Positions 27,928 to 37,177 of a DNA stretch of 64,000 bases are shown here, piece after piece. This DNA comes from Nocardia stercoris (lineage in GTDB: Bacteria > Actinomycetota > Actinomycetes > Mycobacteriales > Mycobacteriaceae): contig NZ_RFFH01000012.1 of NCBI RefSeq assembly GCF_003696265.1, forward strand, positions 16,895 to 80,894, written 5' to 3'. Numbering within the stretch: position 1 is the stretch's first letter; each line of letters opens with the position of its first letter. The notes under the pieces were generated by a model, which saw only the letters and a list, made by a program, of their open reading frames with translations, made no database searches and was not told the origin of the DNA. Made by a program: the position numbers and the translations under genes.

Positions 27928-28986
27928 ATGAGAACAACGGCCATGGCCGATTCGGTGCACGTGCTGGCGTCGTCGGTGAGTTTCGATTACCAGGGCGTGT
28001 TCCACGACTTCTGGCGGCTGACCGCCGACGGTGTGACCTACGGCTGCATCTACGCCCTGGTCGCGGTGGGATACACCCTCGTCTACGGCGTACTCCGGCT
28101 GATCAACTTCGCCCACTCCGAAATCTTCATGCTCGGCATGTTCGGGCAGCTGGTCGGACTGATGCTGTTCGGGTTCGCGGCGCAGGCCGACCCGTACTCC
28201 CAGGGTGTCGGGTTGACCGTGCTCTATCTGAGCCTGGCCATGGTCGTGGGAGCGCTGGTCGCCGGCGGGGCCGCGGTCGGCATGGAACGAGTGGCCTACC
28301 GGCCGTTGCGTAAACGCGGGGCCCGGCCGTTGAGCTTCCTCATCACCGCGATCGGTGTCTCGTTCTTCCTGCAGCAGTTCGTGCAGTTCATCCTGCCCAA
28401 GCTGGGACTGCCGCTGGCCGGGACCACCGTGCACCTGGGCGGTAGTTCGGCGCAGGAGCCGGTCATCCTGGTCGTGCCCACCGAACTGTTCCACTTCGCG
28501 ACCGCCTCGATCACCAACATCATGGTGATCATCGTGGCGGCCGCGATCGCGCTCGCGATCGGCACCGAATTGCTGATCAACCGAACGAAATTCGGGCGCG
28601 CCATCCGCGCTGTCGCCCAGGACCCCGACACCGCGATGCTCATGGGCGTCTCGCGGGAGCGGGTCATTATGGCGACCTTCCTGATCGGCGGTGTGCTCGC
28701 CGGGTGCGCCGCAATGCTGTACACGCTGAAGATCCCCAACGGCGTGATCTACTCCGGCGGTTTCATTCTCGGCATCAAGGCGTTCAGTGCCGCGGTGCTC
28801 GGCGGGATCGGTAACCTGCGCGGCGCGCTGCTGGGCGGGATCCTGCTCGGCGTGGTCGAGCAGTACGGCCAGATCCTGCTCGGCACCCAGTGGCGGGACG
28901 TGGTCGCGTTCGTGGTGCTGGTCCTGGTGCTGATGATCCGCCCGACCGGCATCCTCGGCGAGAGCCTGGGGAGGGCCCGCGCATGA
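27928..28986 (+). CDS. livH: Branched-chain amino acid ABC permease (LivH-like)
   Basis: A 352-residue inner-membrane permease with about eight helices. Family marks are GCIYALVAVGYTLVYGVLRLINFAHSE near the N-terminus, GRAIRAVAQDPDTAMLMGV (the ATPase-contacting loop) and LGGIGNLRGALLGG near the end. An in-frame TTG one codon earlier is possible. Its TGA overlaps the livM ATG in 28983-28986. Confidence 0.95.
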   Translation: MRTTAMADSVHVLASSVSFDYQGVFHDFWRLTADGVTYGCIYALVAVGYTLVYGVLRLINFAHSEIFMLGMFGQLVGLMLFGFAAQADPYSQGVGLTVLYLSLAMVVGALVAGGAAVGMERVAYRPLRKRGARPLSFLITAIGVSFFLQQFVQFILPKLGLPLAGTTVHLGGSSAQEPVILVVPTELFHFATASITNIMVIIVAAAIALAIGTELLINRTKFGRAIRAVAQDPDTAMLMGVSRERVIMATFLIGGVLAGCAAMLYTLKIPNGVIYSGGFILGIKAFSAAVLGGIGNLRGALLGGILLGVVEQYGQILLGTQWRDVVAFVVLVLVLMIRPTGILGESLGRARA

Positions 28987-30413
28987 CCCGTTCGACTCCG
29001 GCGCCGACCGCGATCCTGCCGGTCCTGCCCGACGACCCGCGCCCACCGCTCGGCGACCGTATCCGCGGCTGGTGGGAGGGCCTGACCCGGCCCGCGCAGT
29101 GGGCCGTGGGTGTCCCGATCATCCTGCTGCTGGCGCTGCTGCCGCTGTTCCCGCCGCCCGGTATCGCCACCACCAACAACGACTTCAGTGTCGTCATGGC
29201 CCAGGTCGCGATGTACTGCCTGGTGGCGATCGGCCTGAATGTCGTTGTGGGACAAGCGGGCCTGCTCGACCTCGGGTATGTCGGCTTCTTCGCGGTCGGT
29301 GCCTACACGGTGTCGCTGCTGACCAGCAAGAACAGCCCGTGGAACGCGACCGGCCCGGGTGGCTGGCTGGATTCGCGGTGGGCGTGGCTGGCCTGCCTGC
29401 CGATCGCGGTGGCGGTGGCGGCGATCTCCGGGGTCGTGCTCGGCATGCCGACGCTGCGGCTGCGCGGCGACTACCTCGCCATCGTGACCCTCGGTTTCGG
29501 TGAGATCGTGCGGCTGCTCGCCGACAACCTGAACGAGATCACCAACGGCTCACTGGGCCTGTCCGAGGTGGCGCACCCCGAGGTCGGGCAGTCGGCGGCC
29601 AAGCCGGGCGGACTGTTCTCGCAGGGCAACCTGGGCAAGCACGACAGCCTGAACCCGTTGGAGCGGGCCAATTACGGCACCTGGTGGTACTGGCTGGGCA
29701 TCGTGCTGGTGGTCGGCATGCTGCTGATCGTGGGGAACCTGGAGCGCAGCCGGGTCGGCCGCGCCTGGGTCGCGATCCGCGAGGACGAGGACGCCGCCGA
29801 GATCATGGGCGTGCCGACCTTCAAGTACAAGCTGTGGGCGTTCCTGATCGGCGCGGCCGTGGGCGGCATGTCCGGCGCCATGTACGCCGGCCAGGTCGGA
29901 TTCGTGAACCCGACCAAATTCGACGTCATCAACTCCATGCTGTTCCTGTGCGCGGTGGTGATCGGCGGCCAGGGCAACAAGCTCGGTGTGCTGGTCGGCG
30001 CCTTCATCATCACCTATGTGCCGCTGCGGCTGAGTTCGGTGCATCTGGTGCACGACACCACCACCGGCTGGATCTTCGTGGCGATCAGCGTCGCGGTGTT
30101 CGTGGCGTTGCTGGTGGTTCGCTCGCTGGTCGCGCAGCGGCTGCCGCGCTGGGCGCAACTCGTGCTGAGCACCGTGGTGGTGCTGGTCGGCTTGGCGGGC
30201 GCGCTGCTGCTGGGCAGTGTGCTGGTGTTGCTTCCCGGTGGCGCCCAGAACCTGGGTGACCTCAAGTATCTGTACTTCGGTATCGCGTTGGTGGTGATGA
30301 TGATCCTGCGTCCGCAGGGCCTGTTCCCGGTCCGGCAGAAACTGCTGGCCTACGGCAGGCAGGTGTATCGGGCGGTCCGCCCGGTGCGCGTGCCGGTGGG
30401 AGCGCGGGGATGA
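28983..30413 (+). CDS. livM: Branched-chain amino acid ABC permease (LivM-like)
   Basis: A 476-residue permease. About 40 hydrophilic residues precede the core, which carries ALIGL-type NVVVGQAGLLDLGYVGFFAVG, LRLRGDYLAIVTLGFGEIVRL and the ATPase-contacting loop GRAWVAIREDEDAAEIMG. Extra hydrophobic helices near the C-terminus (about 385-455) extend beyond the usual length. The start overlaps livH and the stop overlaps the fused ATPase gene. Confidence 0.95.
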   Translation: MTRSTPAPTAILPVLPDDPRPPLGDRIRGWWEGLTRPAQWAVGVPIILLLALLPLFPPPGIATTNNDFSVVMAQVAMYCLVAIGLNVVVGQAGLLDLGYVGFFAVGAYTVSLLTSKNSPWNATGPGGWLDSRWAWLACLPIAVAVAAISGVVLGMPTLRLRGDYLAIVTLGFGEIVRLLADNLNEITNGSLGLSEVAHPEVGQSAAKPGGLFSQGNLGKHDSLNPLERANYGTWWYWLGIVLVVGMLLIVGNLERSRVGRAWVAIREDEDAAEIMGVPTFKYKLWAFLIGAAVGGMSGAMYAGQVGFVNPTKFDVINSMLFLCAVVIGGQGNKLGVLVGAFIITYVPLRLSSVHLVHDTTTGWIFVAISVAVFVALLVVRSLVAQRLPRWAQLVLSTVVVLVGLAGALLLGSVLVLLPGGAQNLGDLKYLYFGIALVVMMILRPQGLFPVRQKLLAYGRQVYRAVRPVRVPVGARG

Positions 30414-32263
30414 CCGGGCCGGGCGCCGGGGACGCGCTGTTCGACAACGAGGATCTCGCGGCCGGTTACGTGCCGCCACCGTCCGAGGAACCGGCCGGGG
30501 AGGTCGATGTCACCGCCGTGCTGCCCGCGCTGGCCGACCCGGGCACGGTCGCGGATGTGGTTGCGCCGCAACGGGAGATCGATACCGCGGTCGGCGAGCC
30601 GCTGCTGCGGGTGTCGAACCTGACCATGCGTTTCGGTGGTCTGACCGCGCTCGACGACATGAGTTTCGACATCCGTCGCGGCGAGATCCTCGGCCTGATC
30701 GGACCCAACGGCGCCGGCAAGACCACCTGCTTCAACGCCATCACCGGCGTGTACAAGCCGACCGCCGGGACCGTCACCTTCGACGGCAAGCAGCTGGGCA
30801 AGCAGCCACGCAACGCGATCACCCGGCTCGGCATCGCCCGCACCTTCCAGAACATTCGCCTGTTCGGGGAGATGACGGCGCTGGAGAACGTGGTCGTCGG
30901 CACCGACGCGCGGCACAAGACCTCGGTGCCCGGCGCGATCCTGCGGACCCCGCGGTTCCACCGGGAGGAACGCGACGCGGTCGAGCGCGGCATGGCGTTG
31001 CTCGAGTTCGTGGGCATCGCGCCGCGCGCGGTGGAGAAGGCGCGCAACCTCTCCTACGGTGATCAGCGCCGGCTGGAGATCGCCCGCGCGCTGGCCACCG
31101 AACCGAAACTGTTGTGCCTGGACGAGCCGGCCGCGGGGTTCAACCCCAGCGAGAAGTCGGCGCTGATGGACCTGATCCGCAAGATCCGCGACGACGGCTA
31201 CACCGTGCTGCTCATCGAGCACGACATGCGCCTGGTCATGGGGGTCACCGACCGGATCGTGGTGCTGGAGTTCGGCCGCAAGATCGCCGACGGGCTGCCC
31301 GAGCAGATCCGCCAGGACCCGGCGGTGATCGCCGCGTACCTGGGTGTGCCCGACGAGGCGGAGGCCGCGGCCCTGGTCGCGCCCGACGGCCCGCCGCAGC
31401 TGGACCCGAACGAGCCGTCGCTGTTCACCAACCACGCGGCGGAGGCGGCGACCACCTACCTGCCGGTGTACGAGCAGGGCGGGCCGCCACCGGAACCCGA
31501 ACCGGTGCCCGAGCCCGCCGCGACGGCGCCCGACGGCGCGGGCGAGCCGCTGCTGGTCGTCGAGGACATGATCGTCGGTTACGGCAGAATCGAAGCGCTG
31601 CACGGCATCTCGATGCACGTCGCGCACGGCGAACTGGTGACCCTGCTGGGTGCCAACGGGGCCGGCAAGACCACCACGATGCGGGCCCTGTCGGGTCTGC
31701 TGCCGCTGCAGCAGGGCCGGGTCCTGTTCGAGGGCACCGACATCACCCGGATCAAGGCGCCCGAGCGGGTGATCCAGGGCCTGATCCAGGCGCCCGAGGG
31801 TCGCGGTGTGTTCCCCGGCATGACCGTGCAGGAGAACCTCGACATGGGTTGCCACGCCCGGCCCTTCAAGAAGAAGGCCGAGTACACGCAGACCCTGGAC
31901 TGGGTGTTCGAATTGTTCCCGCGCCTGCTGGAGCGCCGCAAGCAGGTCGGCGGCACGCTGTCCGGTGGCGAGCAGCAGATGCTGGCGATCGGTCGTGCGC
32001 TGATGGCCCGCCCGAAGCTGCTGCTGCTCGACGAACCGTCGATGGGTTTGGCGCCCATGGTGATCCAGCAGATCTTCCGCATCATCAGCGAGATCAACGA
32101 CCAGGGCACCACGGTGCTGCTGGTCGAGCAGAACGCCCAGCAGGCTCTCACCCGCAGCCATCGCGCCTACATCCTGGAGACCGGTTCGGTCACCAAAACC
32201 GGTGGGGGACGGGAACTCCTGCACGACCCGGCGGTCAAGGCGGCGTATCTCGGCGTGGCGTAA
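30410..32263 (+). CDS. Fused LivG-LivF ABC ATPase
   Basis: A 617-residue protein with two complete ATPase domains. The LivG-like half (about 65-310) has Walker A GPNGAGKT at 98-105, signature LSYGDQRR at 214 and LLCLDEP. The LivF-like half (about 381-617) has Walker A GANGAGKT at 414-421, LSGGEQQ at 518 and LLLLDEP. A Pro/Glu/Ala-rich linker (about 315-380) joins them, and 60 disordered residues precede the first domain. LivG and LivF are usually separate genes. Both sites look active. A coding overlap with livM indicates coupled translation. Confidence 0.93.
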   Translation: MTGPGAGDALFDNEDLAAGYVPPPSEEPAGEVDVTAVLPALADPGTVADVVAPQREIDTAVGEPLLRVSNLTMRFGGLTALDDMSFDIRRGEILGLIGPNGAGKTTCFNAITGVYKPTAGTVTFDGKQLGKQPRNAITRLGIARTFQNIRLFGEMTALENVVVGTDARHKTSVPGAILRTPRFHREERDAVERGMALLEFVGIAPRAVEKARNLSYGDQRRLEIARALATEPKLLCLDEPAAGFNPSEKSALMDLIRKIRDDGYTVLLIEHDMRLVMGVTDRIVVLEFGRKIADGLPEQIRQDPAVIAAYLGVPDEAEAAALVAPDGPPQLDPNEPSLFTNHAAEAATTYLPVYEQGGPPPEPEPVPEPAATAPDGAGEPLLVVEDMIVGYGRIEALHGISMHVAHGELVTLLGANGAGKTTTMRALSGLLPLQQGRVLFEGTDITRIKAPERVIQGLIQAPEGRGVFPGMTVQENLDMGCHARPFKKKAEYTQTLDWVFELFPRLLERRKQVGGTLSGGEQQMLAIGRALMARPKLLLLDEPSMGLAPMVIQQIFRIISEINDQGTTVLLVEQNAQQALTRSHRAYILETGSVTKTGGGRELLHDPAVKAAYLGVA

Positions 32264-32264
32264 G

Positions 32265-32280
32265 ACGTCCGGCCGGACGT
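32265..32280. terminator. Palindrome at the end of the liv operon
   Basis: ACGTCCGGCCGGACGT is a perfect 16-bp palindrome starting two bases after the stop codon of the fused ATPase. It could act as a weak terminator or protein site. It runs into a 24-bp tandem repeat. Confidence 0.35.
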
Positions 32281-32372
32281 GCTGGCGCGGGTCTGGCTGG
32301 GCGTGCTGGCGCGGGTCCGGCTGGGCGTGCTGGCGCGGGTCCGGCCGGGCATGCAGGCGCGGGTCCGACCGG
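32279..32372. repeat. 24-bp tandem repeat (VNTR-like), four units
   Basis: The unit GTGCTGGCGCGGGTCCGGCT plus GGGC occurs at 32279, 32303, 32327 and, degenerate, 32351. The first three copies differ at one or two positions. It lies between the convergent ends of the liv operon and the HxlR gene. The multiple-of-three length also reads openly on both strands, but no gene covers it. Confidence 0.9.
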
Positions 32373-32771
32373 TCACACCTCGTCGTCGCCGTCGTCGGCG
32401 GCGAGGGCTGCGCGCACGGTGTCGCCGTGCCGGTCCACCCAAGCACCCAGCGCCTGGAGCGGAACCAGCAGATCCCTTCCGGCGGTGGTCAATTCGTATT
32501 CGACGGTCGGGGGAGCAGTCGCGTAGCGGCGGCGCTCGACCAAGGACGCTGCCGTCATCCGGCGCAACGTCCGGGTGAGCATCCGCTGACTGATGCCGCC
32601 GACGGCCGTGCGCAGTTCGCTGTGCCGCATCGGGCCGTCACGAAGGGTGTACGCGATCACCGCCAGCCAGGAGTTCGCGAACAGGTCGACGGCGAGGCGG
32701 GCCGGGCAGTCGGCCTCGAAGTCGCCGTAGGGCGGGAACTCGACGGGTTCGATCAGGTCCGGTGTGGTCAC
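32373..32771 (-). CDS. HxlR-family transcriptional regulator
   Basis: A 132-residue winged-helix protein. The HxlR core runs from ANSWLAVIAYTLRDGPMRHSEL through GGISQRMLTRTLRRM to VEYELTTAGRDLLVPLQAL. A Cys in the usual N-terminal position (FEADCPARL) could sense redox or electrophiles, as in some members. The start is a GTG. It is divergent from the NAD(P)-binding protein at 32925 with a 153-bp shared region, so that gene is its likely target. Confidence 0.9.
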   Translation of the reverse strand: MTTPDLIEPVEFPPYGDFEADCPARLAVDLFANSWLAVIAYTLRDGPMRHSELRTAVGGISQRMLTRTLRRMTAASLVERRRYATAPPTVEYELTTAGRDLLVPLQALGAWVDRHGDTVRAALAADDGDDEV

Positions 32772-32924
32772 GGATCCAGCTTGCCACCGCCGTAGGGCAC
32801 CCCGGTGTGCCCCACGGAATCCCTAGCGTCGTCATCGTTCTCGCGGACGGACGGATCCGGTGCCGTCGGCGGGAACCCCGCGGTCCACATCGGACGCGGG
32901 TTCTCGGCGAGCAGGAGAGTCGAT

Positions 32925-33575
32925 ATGCGAATCGGAATCATCGGTGCCGGCGCCATGGCGCGAGCCTTGGGGGCCGGATGGGCCCGAGCCGGGCACGAGG
33001 TCTTCGTCGGCGCCCGGACCGCAGCGCGCGGCGCCGCGGCGGCGGAAGGGATCGGGTCGGCGGCGGTCAGCGGAAGTATCCGGGCCGCAGCGGAATTCGG
33101 TGACGTGGTGCTACTGGCGGTACCGCCGGCGGCGCTGGCCGAAGTCCTGGCGGACGCGGGACCGCTGGCCGGCAAGGTGGTCGTCGACCCCACGAACGCC
33201 TTCGCCCCGGACGCGGGGTCGTTCGCGCTGACCGAGGCCGCGGTCGCGGAGCGGGTCGCCGCGACGGTGCCGGACGCTCGAGTGGTGAAGGCGTTCAACA
33301 CGTGTGCGGCCGAGGTATGGGCCGCGCCCGCCCGGGTCTTCGACGACCGCCGGCTGCTCGTCCCGATCTGCGGCGACGACCCGGCCGCCGTCGCCGTGGT
33401 CGCGGGCCTCGCCGCGGACCTCGACCTCGCCGCGGTACCGGCCGGCGGCCTGCGGCACGCCCGCTACCTCGAGGCCGCCACCGCCTTCGTCGTCGGCCTG
33501 TGGTTCGCCGGCGCGGACGCCCGAGCGATGCTCCCGCCCCTCGAGGCCGCATTCGCGGTGCCAGACGCGACCTGA
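32925..33575 (+). CDS. F420-dependent NADP reductase-like NAD(P)-binding protein
   Basis: A 216-residue Rossmann protein opening MRIGIIGAGAMARALG (GxGxxA dinucleotide motif at 7-12), with VVDPTNAF and RVVKAFNTCAAEVW, the pattern of the NADPH:F420 oxidoreductase/NAD_binding_10-type family. Whether it uses F420 or another acceptor is open. AGGAGAG upstream fixes the ATG at 32925. It is divergent from an HxlR regulator and closed by a strong hairpin. Confidence 0.85.
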   Translation: MRIGIIGAGAMARALGAGWARAGHEVFVGARTAARGAAAAEGIGSAAVSGSIRAAAEFGDVVLLAVPPAALAEVLADAGPLAGKVVVDPTNAFAPDAGSFALTEAAVAERVAATVPDARVVKAFNTCAAEVWAAPARVFDDRRLLVPICGDDPAAVAVVAGLAADLDLAAVPAGGLRHARYLEAATAFVVGLWFAGADARAMLPPLEAAFAVPDAT

Positions 33576-33656
33576 GTCGGTCAGCGGACGAAGGCGGCAG
33601 CGGAGCGTAACCACGCAGGCCGCCCGGTCCAGGCGCCATCGACACCGCCTGAGTCG

Positions 33657-33694
33657 CGCGGTCTCCCCGGCTCCGCAGGGCCGGGGAGACCGCG
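33657..33694 (+). terminator. Strong hairpin terminator upstream of polA
   Basis: CGCGGTCTCCCCGGC and GCCGGGGAGACCGCG form a perfect 15-bp stem with an 8-base loop, 81 bp after the reductase gene and just before the polA promoter. No T tract follows. It probably insulates polA from upstream transcription. Confidence 0.6.
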
Positions 33695-33702
33695 GTTCGA
33701 AC

Positions 33703-33725
33703 CTGTCGGTGTGGCTCCTTACACT
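33703..33725 (+). promoter_or_regulatory. RecA-NDp/PafBC-like promoter of polA
   Basis: CTGTCGGTG (33703-33711), eight bases, then TACACT (33720-33725) match the mycobacterial DNA-damage promoter TTGTCRGTG-N8-TANNNT at all defined positions but the first. The -10 box ends 6 bases before the GTG at 33732, predicting a leaderless, damage-inducible transcript. Confidence 0.6.
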
Positions 33726-33731
33726 CGTCGG

Positions 33732-36467
33732 GTGACCCCAGCCACCACTGATCAGCGTCCGAGCACCGCCACCGCCGCCGCCGAGGGTGAGCGGCCGACT
33801 CTGTTGTTGTTGGACGGGCATTCGCTGGCCTATCGCGCGTTCTTCGCGCTGCCGGCGGAGAACTTCAAGACTGTCACCGGTCAGACCACGAACGCGGTGT
33901 ACGGGTTCACCGCCATGCTGATCAACCTGCTGCGGGACGAGAAGCCGACCCATGTGGCGGCGGCGTTCGACGTCAGCCGCAAGACGTTCCGCACCGAGGC
34001 GTACCCGGAGTACAAGGCGAATCGCAGTCAGACGCCGGACGAGTTCCGCGGCCAGGTCGACGTCACCAAGGAGGTGCTCGACGCGCTGGGCATCCCGGTG
34101 CTGGCCATCGACGGTTACGAGGCCGACGATCTCATCGCCACCATGACGACTCAGGCTGTGCCGCAAGGCTTCCGGGTGCTCATCGTCACCGGTGACCGGG
34201 ACGCGCTGCAGCTGGTCACCGAGGACGTCACCGTGCTCTACCCGAAGAAGGGTGTATCCGACCTCGCGCGGTTCACGCCGGAGGCGGTCGAGGAGAAGTA
34301 CGGCCTGACCCCGGCGCAGTACCCGGACTTCGCGGCTCTGCGGGGCGACCCGAGCGACAACCTGCCCGGCATCCCGGGCGTGGGGGAGAAGACCGCCGCC
34401 AAGTGGATCCGCGAATACGGTGACCTGGCGAGCCTGGTCGACCGGGTCGACACGGTGAAGGGCAAGGTCGGGGACGCGTTGCGCGCGAACCTGTCCAGCG
34501 TGGTGCTCAACCGGCAGCTGACCGAGATGGTCAAGGACGTCGCGCTGCCCTACACGCCCGACCAACTGGCCAAGCAGCCCTGGGATCGCGATCGCATCCA
34601 CCGTTTGTTCGACGACCTGGAGTTCCGGGTCCTGCGCGACCGACTGTTCGAGACGCTGGCCCCGCCGGAGCCGGAAGCCGAGTCCGGTTTCGAGATCTCC
34701 GGTGGTGCGATCGAGCCGGGCGCGGTCGCCGACTGGCTCGCTGACCATGCGAAAGCCGGTGTGCGGCACGGTGTCTCGGTCGTCGGTACCGGCACTCCGA
34801 TCCACGGTGACGCCACCGCGCTGGCCATCGCCGCCGGTGACGGGGAGAGCGGCTACATCGACCTGGTCGGTGCCACCCCGGCCGACGAACAGGCGCTCGG
34901 TGCCTGGCTCGCCGACCCGGCCACACCCAAGGCCGTGCACGAGGCCAAGGCCGCGCAGCACGCCCTGAGCGGGCGCGGCTGGACGCTGGCCGGCCTGTCC
35001 ACCGATACCGCCCTGGCCGCCTACCTGGTCCGCCCGGGCCAGCGCACCTTCAATCTCGACGATCTGTCGCTGCGCTATCTGTCGCGCGAACTGCGCGTCG
35101 AGTCCGACGCCGACGCGCAGCTCTCGCTGCTCGACGAGGAGGGCCAGGCCGACGCCGCGCTGGCCGAGACCGAGATGCTGCGGGCACGTGCGGTAGCCGA
35201 CCTGGCCGACGCGTTCGACGCCGAACTGCGGACCATCGAGTCGACCGACCTGCTGACGAAGATGGAACTGCCCCTGCTGGGCGTGCTCACCGAGCTGGAG
35301 GCGGCCGGGATCGCCGTCGACATCGACCAGCTGCGGCAGCTGCAGCAGGAGTTCGCCGACAAGGTGACCGATGCCGCGTCGGCGGCCTATGCGGTGATCG
35401 GCAAGCAGATCAACCTCGGCTCGCCCAAGCAGTTGCAGGTGGTGTTGTTCGACGAGCTCGACATGCCGAAGACCAAGCGCACCAAGACCGGCTACACCAC
35501 CGACGCCGACGCGCTGGAATCGCTGTTCGAGAAGACCCAGCACCCGTTCCTGGAACATCTGCTGGCGCACCGCGACGCGACCCGGCTGAAGGTGACCGTC
35601 GACGGCCTGCTGAAGGCGGTGGCCGACGACGGCCGCATCCACACCACCTTCAACCAGACCGTGGCCGCTACCGGCCGGCTCTCCTCGACCGAGCCGAACC
35701 TGCAGAACATCCCGATCCGCACCGACATGGGCCGCCGCATCCGCGACACCTTCGTGGTCGGTCCCGGTTACGAGTCGCTGATGACGGCCGACTACAGCCA
35801 GATCGAGATGCGGATCATGGCCCATCTGTCCAAGGACGCCGGCCTGATCGAGGCGTTCAACTCGGGCGAGGACCTGCATACCTTCGTGGCGTCCAAGGCG
35901 TTCGACATCCCGCTCGCCGAGGTGACGCCCGAGCAGCGCCGCCGGATCAAGGCCATGTCCTACGGTCTGGCGTACGGGCTGAGCGCCTACGGCCTGTCGC
36001 AGCAGCTGAAGATCAGCGCCGAGGAGGCCAAAGCGCAGATGGAGGTCTACTTCGACCGCTTCGGCGCCATCCGCGACTACCTGGCCGACGCGGTCGACGA
36101 CGCGCGCAAGGTGGGCTACACCGAAACCCTCTTCGGCCGCCGCCGCTATCTGCCCGACCTGGACTCCAGCAACCGGCAGCGCCGTGAGGCCGCCGAACGC
36201 ATGGCCCTCAACGCCCCCATCCAGGGCACGGCGGCCGACATCATCAAGGTCGCGATGATCGACGTGCAGCGCGCGATCGCTGCCGCGGGCCTGAAATCTC
36301 GCATGCTGCTGCAGATCCACGACGAACTGCTCTTCGAGGTGGCGCCCGGCGAGCGCGAACAGCTCGAGGCCCTGGCCCGCGAACACATGGCCGCCGCCAT
36401 CGAACTGTCTGTGCCACTGGAGGTTTCGGTCGGCGTGGGCCGCAGCTGGGATGCCGCGGCACACTAG
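33732..36467 (+). CDS. polA: DNA polymerase I (PolA)
   Basis: A 911-residue repair and replication polymerase. The N-terminal 5' nuclease (about 25-300) has LLLDGHSLAYRAFFA, YEADDLIATM and GDRDALQLV. The middle 3'-5' exonuclease domain (about 320-500) is degenerate: the DxE motif is absent (LAIAAGDGESGYI) and the second Asp motif reads HEAKAAQHAL, so proofreading is not expected, as in mycobacteria. The polymerase domain is intact: D687 in DYSQIEMR, RRRIKAMSYGLAYG and H863-D864-E. The GTG at 33732 is chosen from the promoter spacing. The stop overlaps the convergent TetR gene (CTAG). Confidence 0.96.
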   Translation: MTPATTDQRPSTATAAAEGERPTLLLLDGHSLAYRAFFALPAENFKTVTGQTTNAVYGFTAMLINLLRDEKPTHVAAAFDVSRKTFRTEAYPEYKANRSQTPDEFRGQVDVTKEVLDALGIPVLAIDGYEADDLIATMTTQAVPQGFRVLIVTGDRDALQLVTEDVTVLYPKKGVSDLARFTPEAVEEKYGLTPAQYPDFAALRGDPSDNLPGIPGVGEKTAAKWIREYGDLASLVDRVDTVKGKVGDALRANLSSVVLNRQLTEMVKDVALPYTPDQLAKQPWDRDRIHRLFDDLEFRVLRDRLFETLAPPEPEAESGFEISGGAIEPGAVADWLADHAKAGVRHGVSVVGTGTPIHGDATALAIAAGDGESGYIDLVGATPADEQALGAWLADPATPKAVHEAKAAQHALSGRGWTLAGLSTDTALAAYLVRPGQRTFNLDDLSLRYLSRELRVESDADAQLSLLDEEGQADAALAETEMLRARAVADLADAFDAELRTIESTDLLTKMELPLLGVLTELEAAGIAVDIDQLRQLQQEFADKVTDAASAAYAVIGKQINLGSPKQLQVVLFDELDMPKTKRTKTGYTTDADALESLFEKTQHPFLEHLLAHRDATRLKVTVDGLLKAVADDGRIHTTFNQTVAATGRLSSTEPNLQNIPIRTDMGRRIRDTFVVGPGYESLMTADYSQIEMRIMAHLSKDAGLIEAFNSGEDLHTFVASKAFDIPLAEVTPEQRRRIKAMSYGLAYGLSAYGLSQQLKISAEEAKAQMEVYFDRFGAIRDYLADAVDDARKVGYTETLFGRRRYLPDLDSSNRQRREAAERMALNAPIQGTAADIIKVAMIDVQRAIAAAGLKSRMLLQIHDELLFEVAPGEREQLEALAREHMAAAIELSVPLEVSVGVGRSWDAAAH

Positions 36468-37075
36468 GGGGGCTGGTCCCCGATCGGCCCTGTCAGTCCG
36501 GTAGCCAGCCGGCGCAGTGCTGCCGCGATCCGGTCCGGCGTCTGCCCGGCGGCGCGCTGGTGCAGGTACACCTCGGCGGCCAGCGGCGCGAGTGCGATGT
36601 CGGTCAGCGCGTCCGGATCCGGGACGTTCGCCGCGCGCAGGAGTGCTCGCACGTGCGCGGCCCAGAATCCGTAAGCGCCGGTGCCGAATCGGGCGCCGCC
36701 GGTTTCCGCGCCCAGTACCAGCGCGGCGTGTGTCTCCAGCAGCTCGACCATCGCGGTGTAGAAGGCGCCGAGGCGTGCCGCCGGCGCGGCACCGGGGCCC
36801 AGCGGTGGTGCGCCGCGGAGCAATTGTTCCTGTAGTGCGCGTTCGTGTTCGTCGAGCAGCGCCACGGCGATCGACCGCACATCCGGATAGCGCCGATAGA
36901 GCGTGCCCCGTCCGACCTGGGCCGCTTTCGCGATGTCGTCCATCGTGACGGTCCGTGGATCCCGGGCCGTGAACAGTTCCGCCGCGGCGGCGAGTACCCG
37001 CGCGCGGTTGCGGGCGGCGTCGGCGCGTTCGCCCGGTGCCGGTGCCGGGACGAGCAGGTCGGCGTGCGGTTCCAT
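36464..37075 (-). CDS. TetR-family regulator of the azoR-SMR operon
   Basis: A 203-residue regulator with a helix-turn-helix at about 40-65 (VTMDDIAKAAQVGRGTLYRRY) and a helical ligand-binding part. The ATG at 37075 has a TAGAGT -10 box 6 bases upstream (37082-37087), indicating a leaderless transcript. It is divergent from azoR, and two perfect palindromes in the 102-bp gap are clear operator candidates. Repression of azoR and the SMR transporter, and of itself, is the likely role. Confidence 0.92.
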   Translation of the reverse strand: MEPHADLLVPAPAPGERADAARNRARVLAAAAELFTARDPRTVTMDDIAKAAQVGRGTLYRRYPDVRSIAVALLDEHERALQEQLLRGAPPLGPGAAPAARLGAFYTAMVELLETHAALVLGAETGGARFGTGAYGFWAAHVRALLRAANVPDPDALTDIALAPLAAEVYLHQRAAGQTPDRIAAALRRLATGLTGPIGDQPP

Positions 37076-37081
37076 GGCGTC

Positions 37082-37087
37082 ACTCTA
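37082..37087 (-). promoter_or_regulatory. -10 box TAGAGT of the TetR gene
   Basis: TAGAGT on the minus strand, 6 bases before the ATG at 37075. Confidence 0.5.
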
Positions 37088-37105
37088 GCCCACATCGGAA
37101 ACAAA

Positions 37106-37120
37106 TGGACATCGTGTCCA
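37106..37120. promoter_or_regulatory. TetR operator 1
   Basis: TGGACA-TCG-TGTCCA is a perfect palindrome with a 3-base centre. It shares its arms with the second site; the centres lie 36 bp apart. Confidence 0.75.
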
Positions 37121-37138
37121 GTTCGATCTATGGTCGAC

Positions 37139-37159
37139 AAGTGGACAGATTGTCCACTT
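37139..37159. promoter_or_regulatory. TetR operator 2
   Basis: AAGTGGACA-GAT-TGTCCACTT is a perfect palindrome with 9-bp arms and a 3-base centre, ending 18 bases before the azoR start. Binding here would block transcription into azoR. Confidence 0.8.
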
Positions 37160-37177
37160 ACGATGGAGGTCGAACGC

